DNA of 64,000 bases from Adiantum capillus-veneris (GCA_014529385.2 CM043960.1:123098543-123162542); one strand, 5' to 3'; positions 11,651-23,698 are shown, numbered from the stretch's first letter. The notes: generated from the sequence alone by a model not told the origin. Program-made: numbers and translations.

Positions 11651-12243
11651 CAAGCTTGTAGCCAAGCTCAAACCCCTCTAATTTGTCAAAATTCCCAAAA
11701 TAGCCTTCAAATGTTTAAAATTCCCAACCCCATGTGTCCATTTTGATCAGATTGATCAAGCTTTTCTAATTTTTATTCCTTTTTGACAATTGAGATGCAT
11801 TTTTGAGTGGTTAGCATGTAATTTGTCACATATTACCTCACAAAACAAGCGATTATGTCCACAAAGATAACACATAAGTGTAGTCATCAACAAAATGTCA
11901 ATCATTGAAGTCGGTTCATGGGCGCCGTGGGGTTTTTTCGGGACAGCGGCCTTGTGTGTGACGCTCTTGGCAATCGATTGCATCAGTGTTCGGAAAAAAA
12001 CATTTATCCAAACCTACAAAATTCCTTTTCTTGAATTTTCCAAGAGGAAATTTTAGAAAATTACTTTTTTTTTTCAGGTTGTTACACTATTTTTCTCTAT
12101 TTTGGGACGGAATTTCTCCTTTTCTCCTTGCTGTCAACCGGCAATTTTGAATTTAAAGCGGCACGATATTAAGTCGAGACACATTTTTCTCGATGGATGA
12201 TTGCATATGGGCAGACATAAGTGGCAGAAGGAGAGCCCAATTA
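11650..12243. other. Unassigned filler between gypsy fragment and LTR remainder
   Basis: AT-rich sequence with no frame or domain I recognise. It is absent from the intact right LTR, so it arrived with, or after, the plus-strand gypsy fragment. Confidence 0.4.
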
Positions 12244-12393
12244 AGATGAGCATGCATTGAAGCTTGGCTCTTGGTTGGATTTGCATCCACATGCCAAGAG
12301 TGTGTCGATGTGGGCTTCTATCTCACAAGCTTGGAGTAGGTGATGAGCTCTCCATTAAAGCTTGGGAAGAGATAGTCTTCTTTACTTCTCACA
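12244..12393 (-). repeat. 3' LTR of Ty3 element, second piece
   Basis: Matches 18487-18636 almost base for base, from agatgagcatgcattgaagc to cttctcaca. On minus this is the start of the 3' LTR. The 150 bp between it and the pol stop (12547) has only a weak purine-rich tract. Confidence 0.85.
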
Positions 12394-12546
12394 TAGACCT
12401 ATCAATCTTCCATAGTAGAGTGACAAGCTCTACTTGGTGTTTGAGACAGGTCGTCTCTGCAAACTTGATCTAAGCATGCATATTACTTCATTTTTGTGCA
12501 CAATAAAGAAAAAGAGAGTCTTATAAGACAAAAACTTTGTTCATTT

Positions 12547-14075
12547 TTAGTCCTCGATCTCCGGTGGGTCTTCAATAGTTGGTTCTTGAGGTGGCTCTCC
12601 TTTGTAAGGCTTTAATAGTCTCACATGGAAAGCATTGTGTATGAGCCAATGATTGGGAAACTTGAGTTGATAGGCCATCTCATTGATTGGCCTAAGAATC
12701 TGGAAGGGACCATAGTACCTTTTTGCTAGTTTAGCATAGTACTTTTGGTGTCCCGTAGGATTCTTGCCCGTCGTGTGCCTTAATCGAGCCTTGGGAAACT
12801 TTAATAAGACCCAATCATTTTCTTTAAAGGTTTGGGCTCTTCTGTGCTTGTTAGCAGCAGCCTTTTGTCTTTGCTGTGAGATAGAGATAGCATTCTTAAT
12901 CTTTTGAAAAGATTCTTGTAGGTTTCGACTATACTCATCTGCAACGAAGATCTTCCCATGTACCTTAAGTAGCAAGGGACTTTTTGATCTTCCCTCAATT
13001 ACCTCGAAAGGTGCTTTTCCCGTGGAAGTATGTACAATGTTATTGTAAGCATACTCCACTAAGGGCAAGTACTTCTCCCATTGGGATCTTTGATCTACTT
13101 CCGTTACATAGGCTTTTAGTAGATCAAGAATTGTTAGGTTAGCTATTTCACTTTGGCCATTCGTTTGTGGATGATAGGCCGAAGAGAAGTTTAGCCTTGT
13201 CCCTAAATTCTCAAAGAGACCCTTCCAGAAATTACTAGTCATTCTAGGATCTCTATCCGACACTATGGACATTGGCAAGCCATGGTACTTGAAAATTTGT
13301 GAAATGAAGAGGGTTGCCATTTGATGGGCTTTGATAGTCTTTTTGACAGGTATAAAATGAGCTTGTTTACTGAACCTGTATACTATCGTCCATATTCCCG
13401 TATTCCCATGGATAGACTTAGGTAATCCAAAGATAAAATCCATGGATATTCTCTCCCATGGTGAATTAGGGATTGGCAAAGGTTGAAGCAATCCAAGTTG
13501 CTTCCCTCTATCAAATTTTGTCTTTTGGCATACCACACATTTAGAAACATACTCTTGTATGTTCACTTTCATGGTAGGCCAATAGAAATATGTTTCAATT
13601 CCCTTTAAGGTAGACTGAATCTCTCTATGCCCCGCATAAGGTGGAGCATGAGATTCATACATTACTTTCTCACGTAGTGAGTTAGTAACACATAGTCTAT
13701 TGCCGTAGAGAAGATAACCATCTTGTAAAGTAAATGGTTCTTCTTTCTTTCCTAATGCAAGGGCTGAAATCACATCTCTAAAATCGGGATCAATAGCATA
13801 CTCATCTATCATTGAAGATAGATAATTGTGAGTTGCTATGGAAACCGCATTCACTCTCGGCCGTCTTGAGAGTGCATCAGCTACTTGATTATGCTTGCTA
13901 GCAATGTGAGCAAAATGAAAATGAAATTGCGAAAGAAAATTTGCCCACCTCATTTGTTTGTCAGAGAGCTTGGTCTGCGTCATGAAGTACTTAAGACTTT
14001 GGTGATCCGTTCGCAGAATGAAAGGAGTCCCTAATAAATAGTGCTTCCATGAGTCTAAGGCATGTAGAACTGCAA
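12547..14075 (-). pseudogene. Ty3 pol: RNase H end and integrase
   Basis: Integrase inserts the element cDNA into the host genome. On minus, the frame carries the RNase H tail (HIASKHNQVADALSRRP), then the HHCC-type zinc region ending CVVCQK, then the core. The core has MDFIFGLP (first Asp), VSDRDPRM (second Asp) and YHPQTNGQSEIAN (Glu), so the D,D-35-E triad is present. The family usually has QTDGQTERVN at the last site. A GPY/F-like module (YYGPFQIL...HNAFHVRLLKPYKG) follows, and the protein ends PPEIED-stop at 12547. No chromodomain is seen. This segment is the longest intact frame in the element (478 aa). The RNase H start is joined upstream only through a frameshift near 14060. Confidence 0.9.
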
Positions 14076-14633
14076 GGAGTTCCTTTCATATATGCCTAGA
14101 GCTTGCTCAGCAGGGTCAAGCCTTTGACTCTCATAGCCTATGGCATGCCCTTCTTGGAGCAAAACAGCTCCAAGGCAATCACCACAAGCATCACATTGGA
14201 CCTCAAATGGTTTTGAGAGATCCGCTAGTGTAAGCACAGGCTGAGAGATAAGCTTTTCTTTAATCTTTTCGAAAGCATTGTTCTCCTTAGTAGACCATGT
14301 ATACCTAACGCTTTTCTTGGTTAGGTCATGTAATGGTCTCGGAATTTGTGAGAACTTTTCTATGAAGCGTCTATAGTATGCACACATACCTATAAAGCTT
14401 CTTAGTTCATGAAGATTCCTTGGTTTAGGCCATCCTTTTATTACCTCTAACTTTGATGGATCCATTTGGATGCCATCTTGAGAGATAATGTGACCTAAAT
14501 ACTGAATCTCTTGCAAGAAAAATTCACTTTTCTTTCGATTAACATAAAGTTTATTCTCTCTCAAAACTTGAAATATTACCTGGAGGTGTTGCTTGTGTTC
14601 GTCTAATGAGATGATAATATCATCAAAGAACAC
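14055..14633 (-). pseudogene. Ty3 pol: RT palm end, thumb and RNase H start
   Basis: Begins at the catalytic FFDDIIIS (YxDD-equivalent). It continues through LGHIISQDGIQMDPSKLEVI and LRSFIGMCAYYRRFIEKFS to the RNase H start FEVQCDACGDCLGAVLLQEG. The usual RNase H motif is DAS-xxGIGAVL, so the first Asp is retained. It overlaps the preceding RT frame by 31 bases and is shifted relative to it, and it shifts again into the integrase frame near 14060. It is one part of the same decayed pol gene. Confidence 0.88.
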
Positions 14634-16336
14634 TCCAGTAAGGTTCGATGAGGCATGAACAGCTTCTCCATCAAGTGGTTGAATGTGGCTGGTGCATTGG
14701 TCAAGCCAAAAGGCATGACAATGTATTCGTAAAGACCAAATGTGGCGCGAAATGCGGTCTTTACAATGTCTTGATCAACTATCCTTATTTGATGATAGCC
14801 ACTTTTTAGGTCAATCCTACTGAAGTAGGTCGATCCTTGTAGCTTATCAAATAGGTCTTCTACCCGTGGAACGGGAAACCTATTCTTGATAGTGATCCTA
14901 TTTAGTGCTCTATAGTCGACACACATACGATATGTGCCGTCTTTCTTTTGCACTAATAGCACAGGTGAGCAAAATGGAGATGAGCTAGGCCTAACCATGC
15001 CCTTCTCAACTAACTCATGCACTTGTCGCATAATCTCCTCTTGTTGAGCTTGAGAAACTCTATAAGGAGGTTTGTTAGGCGGTGAACTTCCTGGAAGAAG
15101 TTCAATTGCATGGTCATCATTACCTCGTTTAGGAGGTAACTCACAAGGGATGTCGTCAATAAAAACATCTTGAAACCCCTTGAGAAAATTGGATAACTCT
15201 AATTCCTTTTGGTTGCTTTTATTTTCTTTTGCTAAAGCATTAGGTTCATTTTGAGAATCTTTAACAAAAATCATGTACACGGAAATAGAGCTCTTTATTG
15301 ACTTGTTGAAAGCTGGTGTATGTACAATGGGAATAGTGTTACCCATTTCCTTAGCATCTATATATATGTCTTTTTCCCTGAACTTAAAGGAGATTCTCCT
15401 TTCAAGGAATTCAACATTGGCAGCTAGGCGATCAAACCATGGTGCCCCTAGGATTACATCCTCATGCTTGAGAGGAGAGATAAAGAAGTCCTCTTTGTCC
15501 ACATAGCTTTGAACATGAAGCCTCAATTTCCCAATTAAGGGAGTGTCTGAAGCTTCTTGCTCCTTGAAAGCACTGTCTGCGGGTAGGACATCTCCCATCT
15601 CGTAAGCTTGTATGCCTAGCTTGGTGGCCAACTCTATAGATATAAAATTGTGAGTAGAACCAGGGTCAAAGAGAATAAAAGCATCATGTTCTCTTACCTT
15701 TCCCCAAGCATGGCATAGAGGAGATCCTTTGTGGTGAGTTTGGTGAGTCTCCTCCTCTTGGATTTCAACCAAGGAAGCTCTAGGAGGATCTTGGCAGTTG
15801 TTCTTTTGGGGACAAGCGTGGTACGCATGCCCTTGTTCGCCGCACTTGAAACACCGGTTATCCTTGCGATAACGCTCAAGCTCTTCAGGAGAGAGTTTGT
15901 TTTTACCTTTGTAAACTCCCTTCTCTTTAGCTTTGTTGGAGTTGCCCTTAGGAGACTTTTGGACATTGTTCTTCCCCTTAGGCTCGTTGGAACCCTTGTT
16001 TTCCGTGGGTTTATTATTTCTTTTAGCCCCCGTTTGGAAATTGATTCGAGAGGCCATCATAGTATGGTGTATTACCGCCGATATGGTACGTGGCCTTTGG
16101 GAGTTGACATACTCCGCCATTTCTTCAGTTATGCCCGCACAAAATTGTTGCTTTTTCTCTCCAAAATCCAACTTTTTGAAGACATTGGCTTTGAGTTGTA
16201 GGTCCCAAAACTTGTCTACATATTTGTGGATGGATTCTAGGGAGAGAGCTTTAAGCTTCGCCATTCGGTGAGTACTTTGTCTTTGGCATTGGTGGCCAAA
16301 AACTGCTTCATAATGGAAGCTCTTAAAGCTTTCCAT
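14603..16336 (-). pseudogene. Ty3 gag C-terminus, protease and RT fingers/palm
   Basis: The frame holds, in order: a gag tail; a CCHC zinc knuckle [14 protein letters not shown] (about residue 160) for RNA packaging; a protease with [13 protein letters not shown], where DPGS stands for the usual D(S/T)G; then RT with [33 protein letters not shown] and [15 protein letters not shown]. It ends shortly before the catalytic DD, which lies in a shifted frame at 14610-14633. The pro and RT domains are fused in frame, as is normal for the family. Confidence 0.9.
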
Positions 16337-17526
16337 GTTCGTGGAGCTTCACCGTTGGCTCGTAGGCTAGACCACCATTGCCTAGCGGACGTTTGAAAGT
16401 GCATAGCTACATGGCGTAGCTTAGAGGACTCCGTGAAGCCCTCATCTCCAAACGCCGCATCGAAGTGTTGGATAAAGGCCAAGACTTTGTCCGTAGCACC
16501 AAAGGTACCATCATAGGTAAGGAAAGAGATGCTCTTCCCTCCCTCTTTGAATTTCTTCAACTTGGACGATCTCTTCCATGCGGCATAGGATTTCCTATGG
16601 CCTCTTCTTTTTGATGGTTCTTTTGAAAGTGCATAGCTACATGGCGTAGCTTAGAGGGTTCTGTGAAGCCCTCATCTCCAAACGCCGCATCGAATTGTTG
16701 GATAAAGGCAAAGACTTTGTCCGTAGCACCAAAGATACCATCATAGGTAAGAAAAGAGATGCTCTTCCCTCCTTCTTTGAATTTCTTCAACTTGGACGAC
16801 CTCTTCCATGTGGCATAGGATTTCCTATGGCCTCTTCTTTTTGATGGTTCAAAGGTTGCACCATCACTTTCTTCAGAAGGTGAAGAACTTGAAGAAGGTG
16901 GAGAAGAGGGTGACCTCTTTCTCGCCTTTTTCTTGTCTTGATCTTCGTCGTCTTCACCATCACTTTCATAAGAGGAAGAGGATGAAGAAGATGGAGAAGA
17001 GGGTGTCCTCTTTCTCGCCTTTTTCTTATCTTGCTTTTTATCATCCCTCTTTGAATTATGATGTGGAGAAGAGTGAGATGGTCTTCTCCGCTTTGGTGGT
17101 GATGGAGAGCGTTTAGCCCGCCGTCTTCGTGGAGCCATCTCTGCCGAGGTGGCGGGAGACTCACTTCTTTCTCGTTCCTTCGATGGAGGCTCTTGAGTTC
17201 TCCTTTGGGAAGGAGATGCATCATCAAGAAGTAAATTCTTGAGCCCTTCATATGGATTCTCTTCTTCTTCCCGAATTGGAGAGACTTCTTTTGGAAGTCT
17301 CACAAGGAGGCTTCCTAGGTGTTCTCTCGTCATGGAGATGAGCTTGGAGAATCCCGTGAGCACGGAGCTGCCATTGCACTTCACTTTGGAGAGATGGATT
17401 GCCCATGGCTTGTTGAATCCTAGAAACAAGATAGTTAACAAGCATCGGAGCATCATTAGTAGCTTGCTCATTAGCAAAATCAAAGTTATCAACATTAATT
17501 TCACTCTCTTTACTATTGTCAGCCAT
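16237..17526 (-). pseudogene. Ty3 gag, frameshifted, with internal duplication
   Basis: Gag forms the virus-like particle. I place the start at ATG 17526, opening MADNSKESEINVDNFDF, about 400 bp inside the 5' LTR. The frame shifts near 17250 into a segment with Arg/Lys/Ser-rich and poly-Ser blocks. A conserved retrotransposon gag core (SKLRHVAMHFQTSARQWW) then follows at 16560-16360. A 230-bp tandem duplication repeats part of the core, so ISFLTYDG...GFTE appears twice in separate frames. The low-complexity middle (16880-17150) is probably the fast-evolving linker. Confidence 0.8.
16392..16852 (-). repeat. 230-bp tandem duplication inside gag
   Basis: Units 16392-16621 and 16623-16852 agree except for about a dozen substitutions. 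Each contains gaaagtgcatagctacatgg and ends at tttttgatggttc. The duplication is in frame with neither copy's neighbours and helps kill the gene. Confidence 0.9.
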
Positions 17527-17930
17527 TCTAACAACTTTTAGGTGTAAACTTTTTAGGTGTACTTTGACACTTCAAGCCCTAGTTTCTACTCCTCTTTACC
17601 CCTTTAGAAAAAGCAGTGAAGCTACTATACCCATGGCTCGAGTACCATTAATTGCAGGGAATAGAAGAGAGGGTCTTTCAACACCAAAACAGCACCCGTT
17701 CCTGTCAAGCTTCTAATAGCTCAATAGTGGTTAAGCCGTAGGCAAGCCCCGTAGAACTCTACTATTAAGACCATAGCTCTCGACGGTGATGCCCCGTTAA
17801 ATGCACGAAGGCAGGCGCACTGCAAGGCTGAAAAATCCCTATTCTACTTACTCACAGGCAATTAATAATACCAACCATTTATAGCTAGCTTGAGGACCTC
17901 CCTTCTTGAGCAAGAAAAGAGAAACCTTGT

Positions 17931-17942
17931 GCTCTGATACCA
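17931..17942 (-). promoter_or_regulatory. Primer binding site (tRNA-iMet) of Ty3 element
   Basis: gctctgatacca is the complement of TGGTATCAGAGC, the classic plant initiator-Met primer site. One base separates it from the 5' LTR edge at 17944. Confidence 0.92.
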
Positions 17943-17943
17943 A

Positions 17944-18636
17944 TGTAACATTTAATGGCCTAAAAACTTGTGTGTAGTGGAAATTAGCATGAACATACTG
18001 GGCATTTCATTAGAATAGATTCCTAATGAGAATCACAAGAGTGCTTGGGTGGAGAGCACAACAAAAAACATAACACCTAGTTAGATAGCATGAACAATAC
18101 TTTCAAAAGAGAGAGAAATTACGCTATTGACAACAGTTGAGGAGGACCGGATTTTCATGGAGCCGGTCCCCCCTCCAAAAGGCTTTGTATTATGGTTTCT
18201 CCCATCAAGAGAGACATTGTACAATACAATTCTTTGTGTTCCTTCAAGACTAGCTAGTGCAATGAAGATGAAAGCTTCATGCACTAAGCAAAACACTTAG
18301 CAAACACAACATCAATTATCCCCAGTCTCAGACCCAAGACCTCACACACCTTGGAAGATGGTGAGAGCTAGCAGGGTATGAGAGTAGATTGAGAGGAAGA
18401 AGGAGTATCTTACGAGAAAGATGTACATCTCCTCACATAATCACTCATATTAGCATAGATTAGCTTAGTAATTAGCATGGTAGAGGAGATGAGCATGCAT
18501 TGAAGCTTGGCTCTTGGTTGGATTTGCATCCACATGCCAAGAGTGTGTCGATGTAGGCTTCTATCTCACAAGCTTGGAGTAGGCGATGAGCTCTCCATTA
18601 AAGCTTGGGAAGAGATAGTCTTCTTTACTTCTCACA
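17944..18636 (-). repeat. 5' LTR of Ty3 element
   Basis: A 693-bp LTR, TGTAAC...TCTCACA in plus orientation. It is the intact reference for the two-piece left LTR. Confidence 0.85.
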
Positions 18637-19738
18637 TAGATTGTGTGAGTGTGTGTGTGTGATAATCCCTTGCAAAAATCAACCCCCTCTCTCTCTTGGG
18701 CGAGCCCTCTTGCTAATTGCTCTTGCTATCCTCCCATTGGACCTCCCTAGGGCTAGCCAATGACAATCAAGCAACATAAGTGATAGCCTTCTGACATGTG
18801 TCCCCCTTTCCCCTTTTGTGAGAGCTTTAGGTAATTTAATAATTCAACTAAAATCTCATTGGACCCCTTTGCCTCCTTGCCAATAGGAATCAGGCAAGCC
18901 ATTGGGCTATTGAATGCTCATTGGACCCCTTGGGAGACTGTCCAATAGTCATCCAGGAGACTTAATTTTCATCGGTTCTTTTTATTAAGTGTTTTTAAAA
19001 TTAATTAAACTAGATTTACTCTAGCCTAATTCTCATTGGTCCACCTCCAAGGTCCACCTCCAAGTCCATCCAATAGGAATTGGATACACCTTGTGGGCAT
19101 CTGGGCTAGGGAGCTGACATGTGTCCTTCATTTCCTTTGTGTAAAGGGAGCTTGTGTGTGTGTGTGGCTTTCTCTCTCATCCCCTACATGCAAGGCTCGC
19201 CCCCTCCCAAGTAGGGATTGCAACGACTTTTTTGTACACACACAAAGCATCCAATTCCCTCAAGGTTGACCTTTGGACACAACCTTTGAATTTTGGAACC
19301 TTAGCATTTTGGAAGTCTTAATGGATTGAACCTTAGGGTCTTTTTAGCCCATTGTTGCACATGGCTCTTTTGCAGATGGACCCCTCCTTTTGATCCCTAT
19401 TTTCCTTCCATTGGATCCCTACTGTGGCCGGTCTGCTAGCTTAACCAATATTCTAGCTTTTTCTTCCCTGGCACTTCCCCATATTAAATGATTAGTTTAA
19501 CATGAGAAAATCATTTAGGAGAATAATATATTGATTATTATGACATTACAACTAAAATAATCATTGTCAAGTGATTAACATAATTGAGCATATTCCCAAA
19601 TCTAAAGAGAGGAAGAGGGGGGAGAGAGAGAGATGAATGGATTACACGACCAAAAAACTTCATAACTGCAAAATGTTTATGAATCATCTTCCAAAAGATC
19701 TCTACATGAAGCATCATCCAATTCTAAGCCCATGGCTC
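18637..19738. other. Gene-free stretch with repeated attgg/ccaat pairs
   Basis: Between the Ty3 LTR and the TNP2 pseudogene no coding frame is credible. Words like tcattggacc and ccaatag alternate at about 18736-18763, 18857-18890, 18920-18952 and 19034-19083, each pair able to form a short stem. A tg microsatellite lies at 18645-18661. Confidence 0.45.
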
Positions 19739-22151
19739 CTAAATCAATGAAGAGAGAACCGGAATTGTTGTTTGTGGATGCATTGCCTTCATCATCTTCG
19801 ACTTCGTCATCCTCCATCTAATCATCTTACTCATCCTGACAATCATCCTCCTAAGGCTTGTTGCCACCGGACTTGATTCATTTCCCTCTCTCTTCTCTGT
19901 TTCCACCTCATCCAAAGTCGTAGGTGGAAGAGGGTCAAAGATAGTCTCCACTTCATTAGTGAAAAAAATGGTTCTCCCCTGAGGTGTTACGAGAATTACG
20001 AACCAAAGTTTTTGTTGGTGGATTGTTGGGATATAGATGACCTATAAAACAGAAGCTCAATGTGAGTAACATTGGTATAACTAACGCTACAAGAAAATAA
20101 GAATAAAAAGGTATATGTCACTCACCTGCTCACAAATGTGTGGTAAAACTAAATTATCATACCTCTCTGTGTGATGCACACTAGAGTCTACCATGTAGAG
20201 GCCATTCTCATGTCGTCTAGACACATTTGCAAACTAATTGCACTTGAAGATGAATGTATGAAAGGCTCTAAATTTAACCTTTAGTATCCTTTCAATTGTT
20301 TCGCAGTACTTGGCTTCATCACCGTCTGTGTCAAAGTTGCCTATGATGGCACAATCATAGTGGTTCTACGGTCGTCAATGTGGCGCGTACGAAAGTGACG
20401 ATCCTTTGACCACATAGAGTTAAAGGAAAGGCACTACAAAATAGAAAAACAAATTAATTTATCAAATACATATTAAAGATAATTTCAAGCAATAGCGTTA
20501 CAATATGGTTTAGGTATATGAGTACTCTACCTTTGGTGCATTGCCTCGTGCATACTCCCATTCTTTGCTGGTGATGTCTTCTCCGCACGCTTTTGCCTCG
20601 ATCATTCTCTCATGAATCCACTCTGCACTAATGAGATCTGGGAAACATGCAAGGTGTCTAGGTACTAGGGGTGCCCTCCTTCCTCCATGTGCTTGTTTCC
20701 ATGCTTCCCACTCTTGCGAATGCCTTGCCTTTGCCACTGTTCACAAGTCCACCCACTTGGTCATAATCTTTGCATTGAGAATACAAAAATTATTGACCAC
20801 TCAGGATAGATTCATATCCATGTTAAGTAGTTTCCCCTTTCCACTTGGCAAGTGTGAAGTCATCCTTGCATCTTCCTCGTCTGACCACAGGCGAGGCATT
20901 GAAGGATCAACTTGTGCCAAATACTCTATGAAGACAAATACCTCTTGAACGATCCACCCTTCGGCCATACATGCCTCTGGTTGAGACCGTAGCTGCATAA
21001 AATCTTTGAGAGGCTTTAAAAACCTCTGTAAGAAGAACATACATCATGTGTGCACTACTCCACATATAGCAATCTCCTCCACTACGTGAACCAAGAGGTG
21101 AATTTGACTAAGAAGGACCGATCGAGGAAATGAATCTTCAATGGCACACACAGTTTCTATTGCAAGTGTTTGAGCAGTAGAGATAGCATCTATTTCAATT
21201 TCCTTGGAGCTGACAAATCTTCAAGAAAACACACAAGGATACACTAAGTGCTAGTTGAAATTATTGTGTACATAAAAAATGTGTAGTTGAGTGGAGTCTT
21301 GTGGTGTACCTTACTAGCTCTTCTAGTTTGAAAATAGCGTCCCTGACTTTCTTGTCCTAACGTATACACATACTCACCGGCAGAATGAACTATAATGTAA
21401 ATCAGGGGAGAGAAAAGTGAGTGATAGTCATACACACAAACTATAGATAGAATATGGAGTATGAAAACTACCTAAAGCATCTTGTGCTAATCATGGGACT
21501 TCAACCCATACAATTGAACGCTTTTATCCTTCTTTGCTTTTGTGAAATCTCCCTTTAGCGACCTCATGTATCCTGTTGGTGCGAATAGAAGCAATGGTAT
21601 CCTTCACCTTGTCTAATTCTTCTTTGGCTAGCATCCATGGTGCTTTAGGAAGCACAATCTTTCCATTTGGGGCACCACGTGGATTAACAGAGGGCGGGAG
21701 ACATTTTAAAAGCCTCAAATCCTCCCTCGCACGCAAAAAGTCCTTCTTGCCAATAATGTGGTCCCATAGTGTTTGGACTACATTCTTGAATATGTGCATG
21801 GGATCCAAGAGGTGTTGTATTTTTAAGTCCTTTCAATATCGAAGTCTTAAAAATATGGAACACCTTGATATACCTTTTGGTGGAGGACACGGAGCCGGAT
21901 GTTGTTGTGGTGTTCTCCCCAAATGGTTGTCCAATTTGCCATCGTGAGCTTTAGAGGGGTCTTCCCATTTGTTGGAGCCTTGTGCTTGTTATGCCCTTGG
22001 GGTAAAAAATGACGGTTATTTGGATAGATTACCTTGCGCAAGGAATCGGGCTCTCCGTCACCAATGATGGCCAACAAGTAGGACATGCATTGAGCCCCGA
22101 TGTGGACAACCATGCATATATATCATATGGTTAGAGAGATGAGTGAACTAA

Positions 22152-22203
<52 letters not shown>

Positions 22204-22800
22204 GGGGGTTACCAGAAATCTCTCCAAGCCCACGATAGTCGTGCATAGACCACATAAGGATTCCCCTCACAATGGCCTCTCTCCCCTCCTTTGCAAGTGA
22301 GACATCAACAATAGGAATGCCTCTCCATAACTCCTCCAACTCCTCGATGAGGGGCTCGAGGTAGACGTCAATATTTGACACTTTGTACTTCCCTGGCACA
22401 AGCAAAGAAAGAAGTATATTGCCCTTGGGCCTTCTTGGTTGTCTCCCATCGTGGAGTATTGTAGTTGACGATCACCACATGCCAAGTGCTCCATGAAGTA
22501 GACTTGGTGCCGAAGGGGTTGACACTATCACTTGCTAACCCAAGCCTCAAGTGTCGAGGCTCCAACCCAAACTCTGGCCATTGAGTATCTATGTGCCTCC
22601 ATGCAGGTGAATCGACACCATCGTGCTCTCATCTCTCCGAGCTTTTTTGAGGATGCCAAAGCCCTTCGTTCTCCACGTGCTCCAAAGCAATGCGTCTCAA
22701 GCGAGGGGTTGCCCTTTTGTACTTGGCGCAAGGACAAGACAGTTTTTCCTTGAGCCAATGATCATGCTCAGGGCCTCCGAGGGGACCATGATCATCCAAG
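19739..22800 (-). pseudogene. TNP2-type CACTA transposase, degenerate
   Basis: TNP2/TnpD is the large transposase of plant CACTA elements. On minus, pieces appear in family order. About 22640-22368 gives WRHIDTQWPEFGLEPRHLRL and SVNPFGTKSTSWSTW. At 22405-22200 are NIDVYLEPLIEELEELW and AIVRGILMWSMHDYRGLG. At 22113-21847 is a middle part with CMSYLLAIIGDGEPDSLRKV. At 21808-21524 is DPMHIFKNVVQTLWDHIIGK, the conserved catalytic-region motif. At 21040-20801 is FFLQRFLKPLKDFM and at 20737-20510 a C-terminal piece. Weak acidic tail coding continues to 19739. Frames change repeatedly and a GA microsatellite interrupts 22157-22199. It matches the plus-strand TNP2 at 51-54 kb in order and motifs. Confidence 0.82.
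22157..22200 (+). repeat. (GA)n microsatellite inside TNP2
   Basis: About 21 GA units interrupt the transposase pseudogene, probably at an old intron. Confidence 0.95.
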
Positions 22801-22829
22801 TTGATGTCCTATACACGCGAAATGTTGTT

Positions 22830-23095
22830 TATTTAGTCATGTTTTCTAAAAAATAAATAATTAGAAAAGCCCTAAATTTCATTAAAAAAATTACATAAAG
22901 TTAAGGTCAAAGGGAATAAATGACAACGAGTGCTTAAATTATTTTTCACTAAAAGAGAACTTAAAAAATGCAATTAATAAACATTTAAAAGTACTACAAA
23001 ATAAAGTATCCATAAAAAATTAAAAATCTTCATAAAAACTCAAAAGGCTAAAAAATGAAATAATGGATAGCAAAGGGTAGAGGGGGTGGTTTGTA
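22830..23095. other. AT-rich spacer
   Basis: Low-GC sequence with many A runs and no reading frame of note. It lies between the TNP2 5' end and the CG-rich array at 23110. Nothing recognisable is seen. Confidence 0.4.
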
Positions 23096-23109
23096 TTCCC
23101 CCCCGCAAC

Positions 23110-23230
23110 CTCGGATTCGCATGTATCCGTTTGAAATGACCAGCCGCGGTAATATACGCGATAATGGGCGCGGTAATATTTGCGATTATATCTGCGGTAA
23201 TACCTAGCACCTAAAATAGGTAAGAAGGTA
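23110..23230. repeat. Internal CG-rich motif array
   Basis: Words gccgcggtaatat, acgcgataat, gcgcggtaatat and tgcggtaatacc recur at about 20-bp spacing. They resemble the subterminal motifs of both CACTA ends and finish at 'agcacctaaa', as the left end does. This could be the original 5' subterminal region of the TNP2-bearing copy, with everything to its right belonging to another copy. Confidence 0.5.
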
Positions 23231-23550
23231 GACTATGCCGCGTTTTTGCTGCATACTCTGCGTTCTTGCTCTTCGCCATAGCTCCCAAGCTTCCCCCCCT
23301 CTCCCTTCCCTCTCTTTGGAAGCACAACATCGAAGGGGGTTTCATCGAAGGGGGTTCTCCGCCATCGTCTTTGGAAGCTCAACGTAGCCGAAGCTCAACC
23401 GTGCTACAAAAGAAAGAGGTAAACACAAAACAAAGAACCTCCTTCCTCTTTCCCTTTTGTTTTCTACTACACACACACACACACACAAACACACACGCAT
23501 AAATCGAAAAAAAATAAAAATAGAGAATTTATAACATATCTCGTTCATTT

Positions 23551-23634
23551 GGAAATGGTTGCTTTGCTCGGTTTGTTTGGAAATGGTTGCTTTGCTAGGT
23601 TTGTTTGGAAATGATTGCTTTGCCCGGCTTGTTT
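23551..23634 (+). repeat. 28-bp tandem repeat, 3 units
   Basis: Three contiguous 28-bp units (ggaaatggttgctttgctcg, then gtttgttt) with one to four changes between them. They lie immediately left of the GA-rich kilobase. Confidence 0.9.
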
Positions 23635-23695
23635 AAATAGAATGTTACATATAAATTTTAAGTTTGTTAGATAGAAATAGAGACAAAGAGATAAT

Positions 23696-23698
<3 letters not shown>

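Larger units (their letters stand above)
9601..18636 (-). mobile_element. Ty3/gypsy element, minus strand, with a fragment in its 3' LTR
   Basis: The right (5') LTR spans 17944-18636 (TGTAAC...TCTCACA in plus orientation) and is followed inward by a perfect initiator-Met primer-binding complement, gctctgatacca (17931-17942). The left (3') LTR is in two pieces: 9601-9889 matches the start and 12244-12393 matches the end. Between them, 244 bp of LTR are missing and 2.35 kb of foreign sequence is present. Internal order on minus is gag, zinc knuckle, protease, reverse transcriptase, RNase H, integrase, which is Ty3/gypsy order. Frameshifts in gag, RT and RNase H make it non-functional. No clear 5-bp target duplication is seen. 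Confidence 0.85.

Noticed and set aside
12394-12546. Chromodomain after the Ty3 integrase
   Set aside because: The protein stops at PPEIED, and sequence beyond it does not encode a chromodomain in any frame.
20631-20948. 105-aa plus-strand frame
   Set aside because: It is antisense to the TNP2 transposase pieces at 20510-21040.
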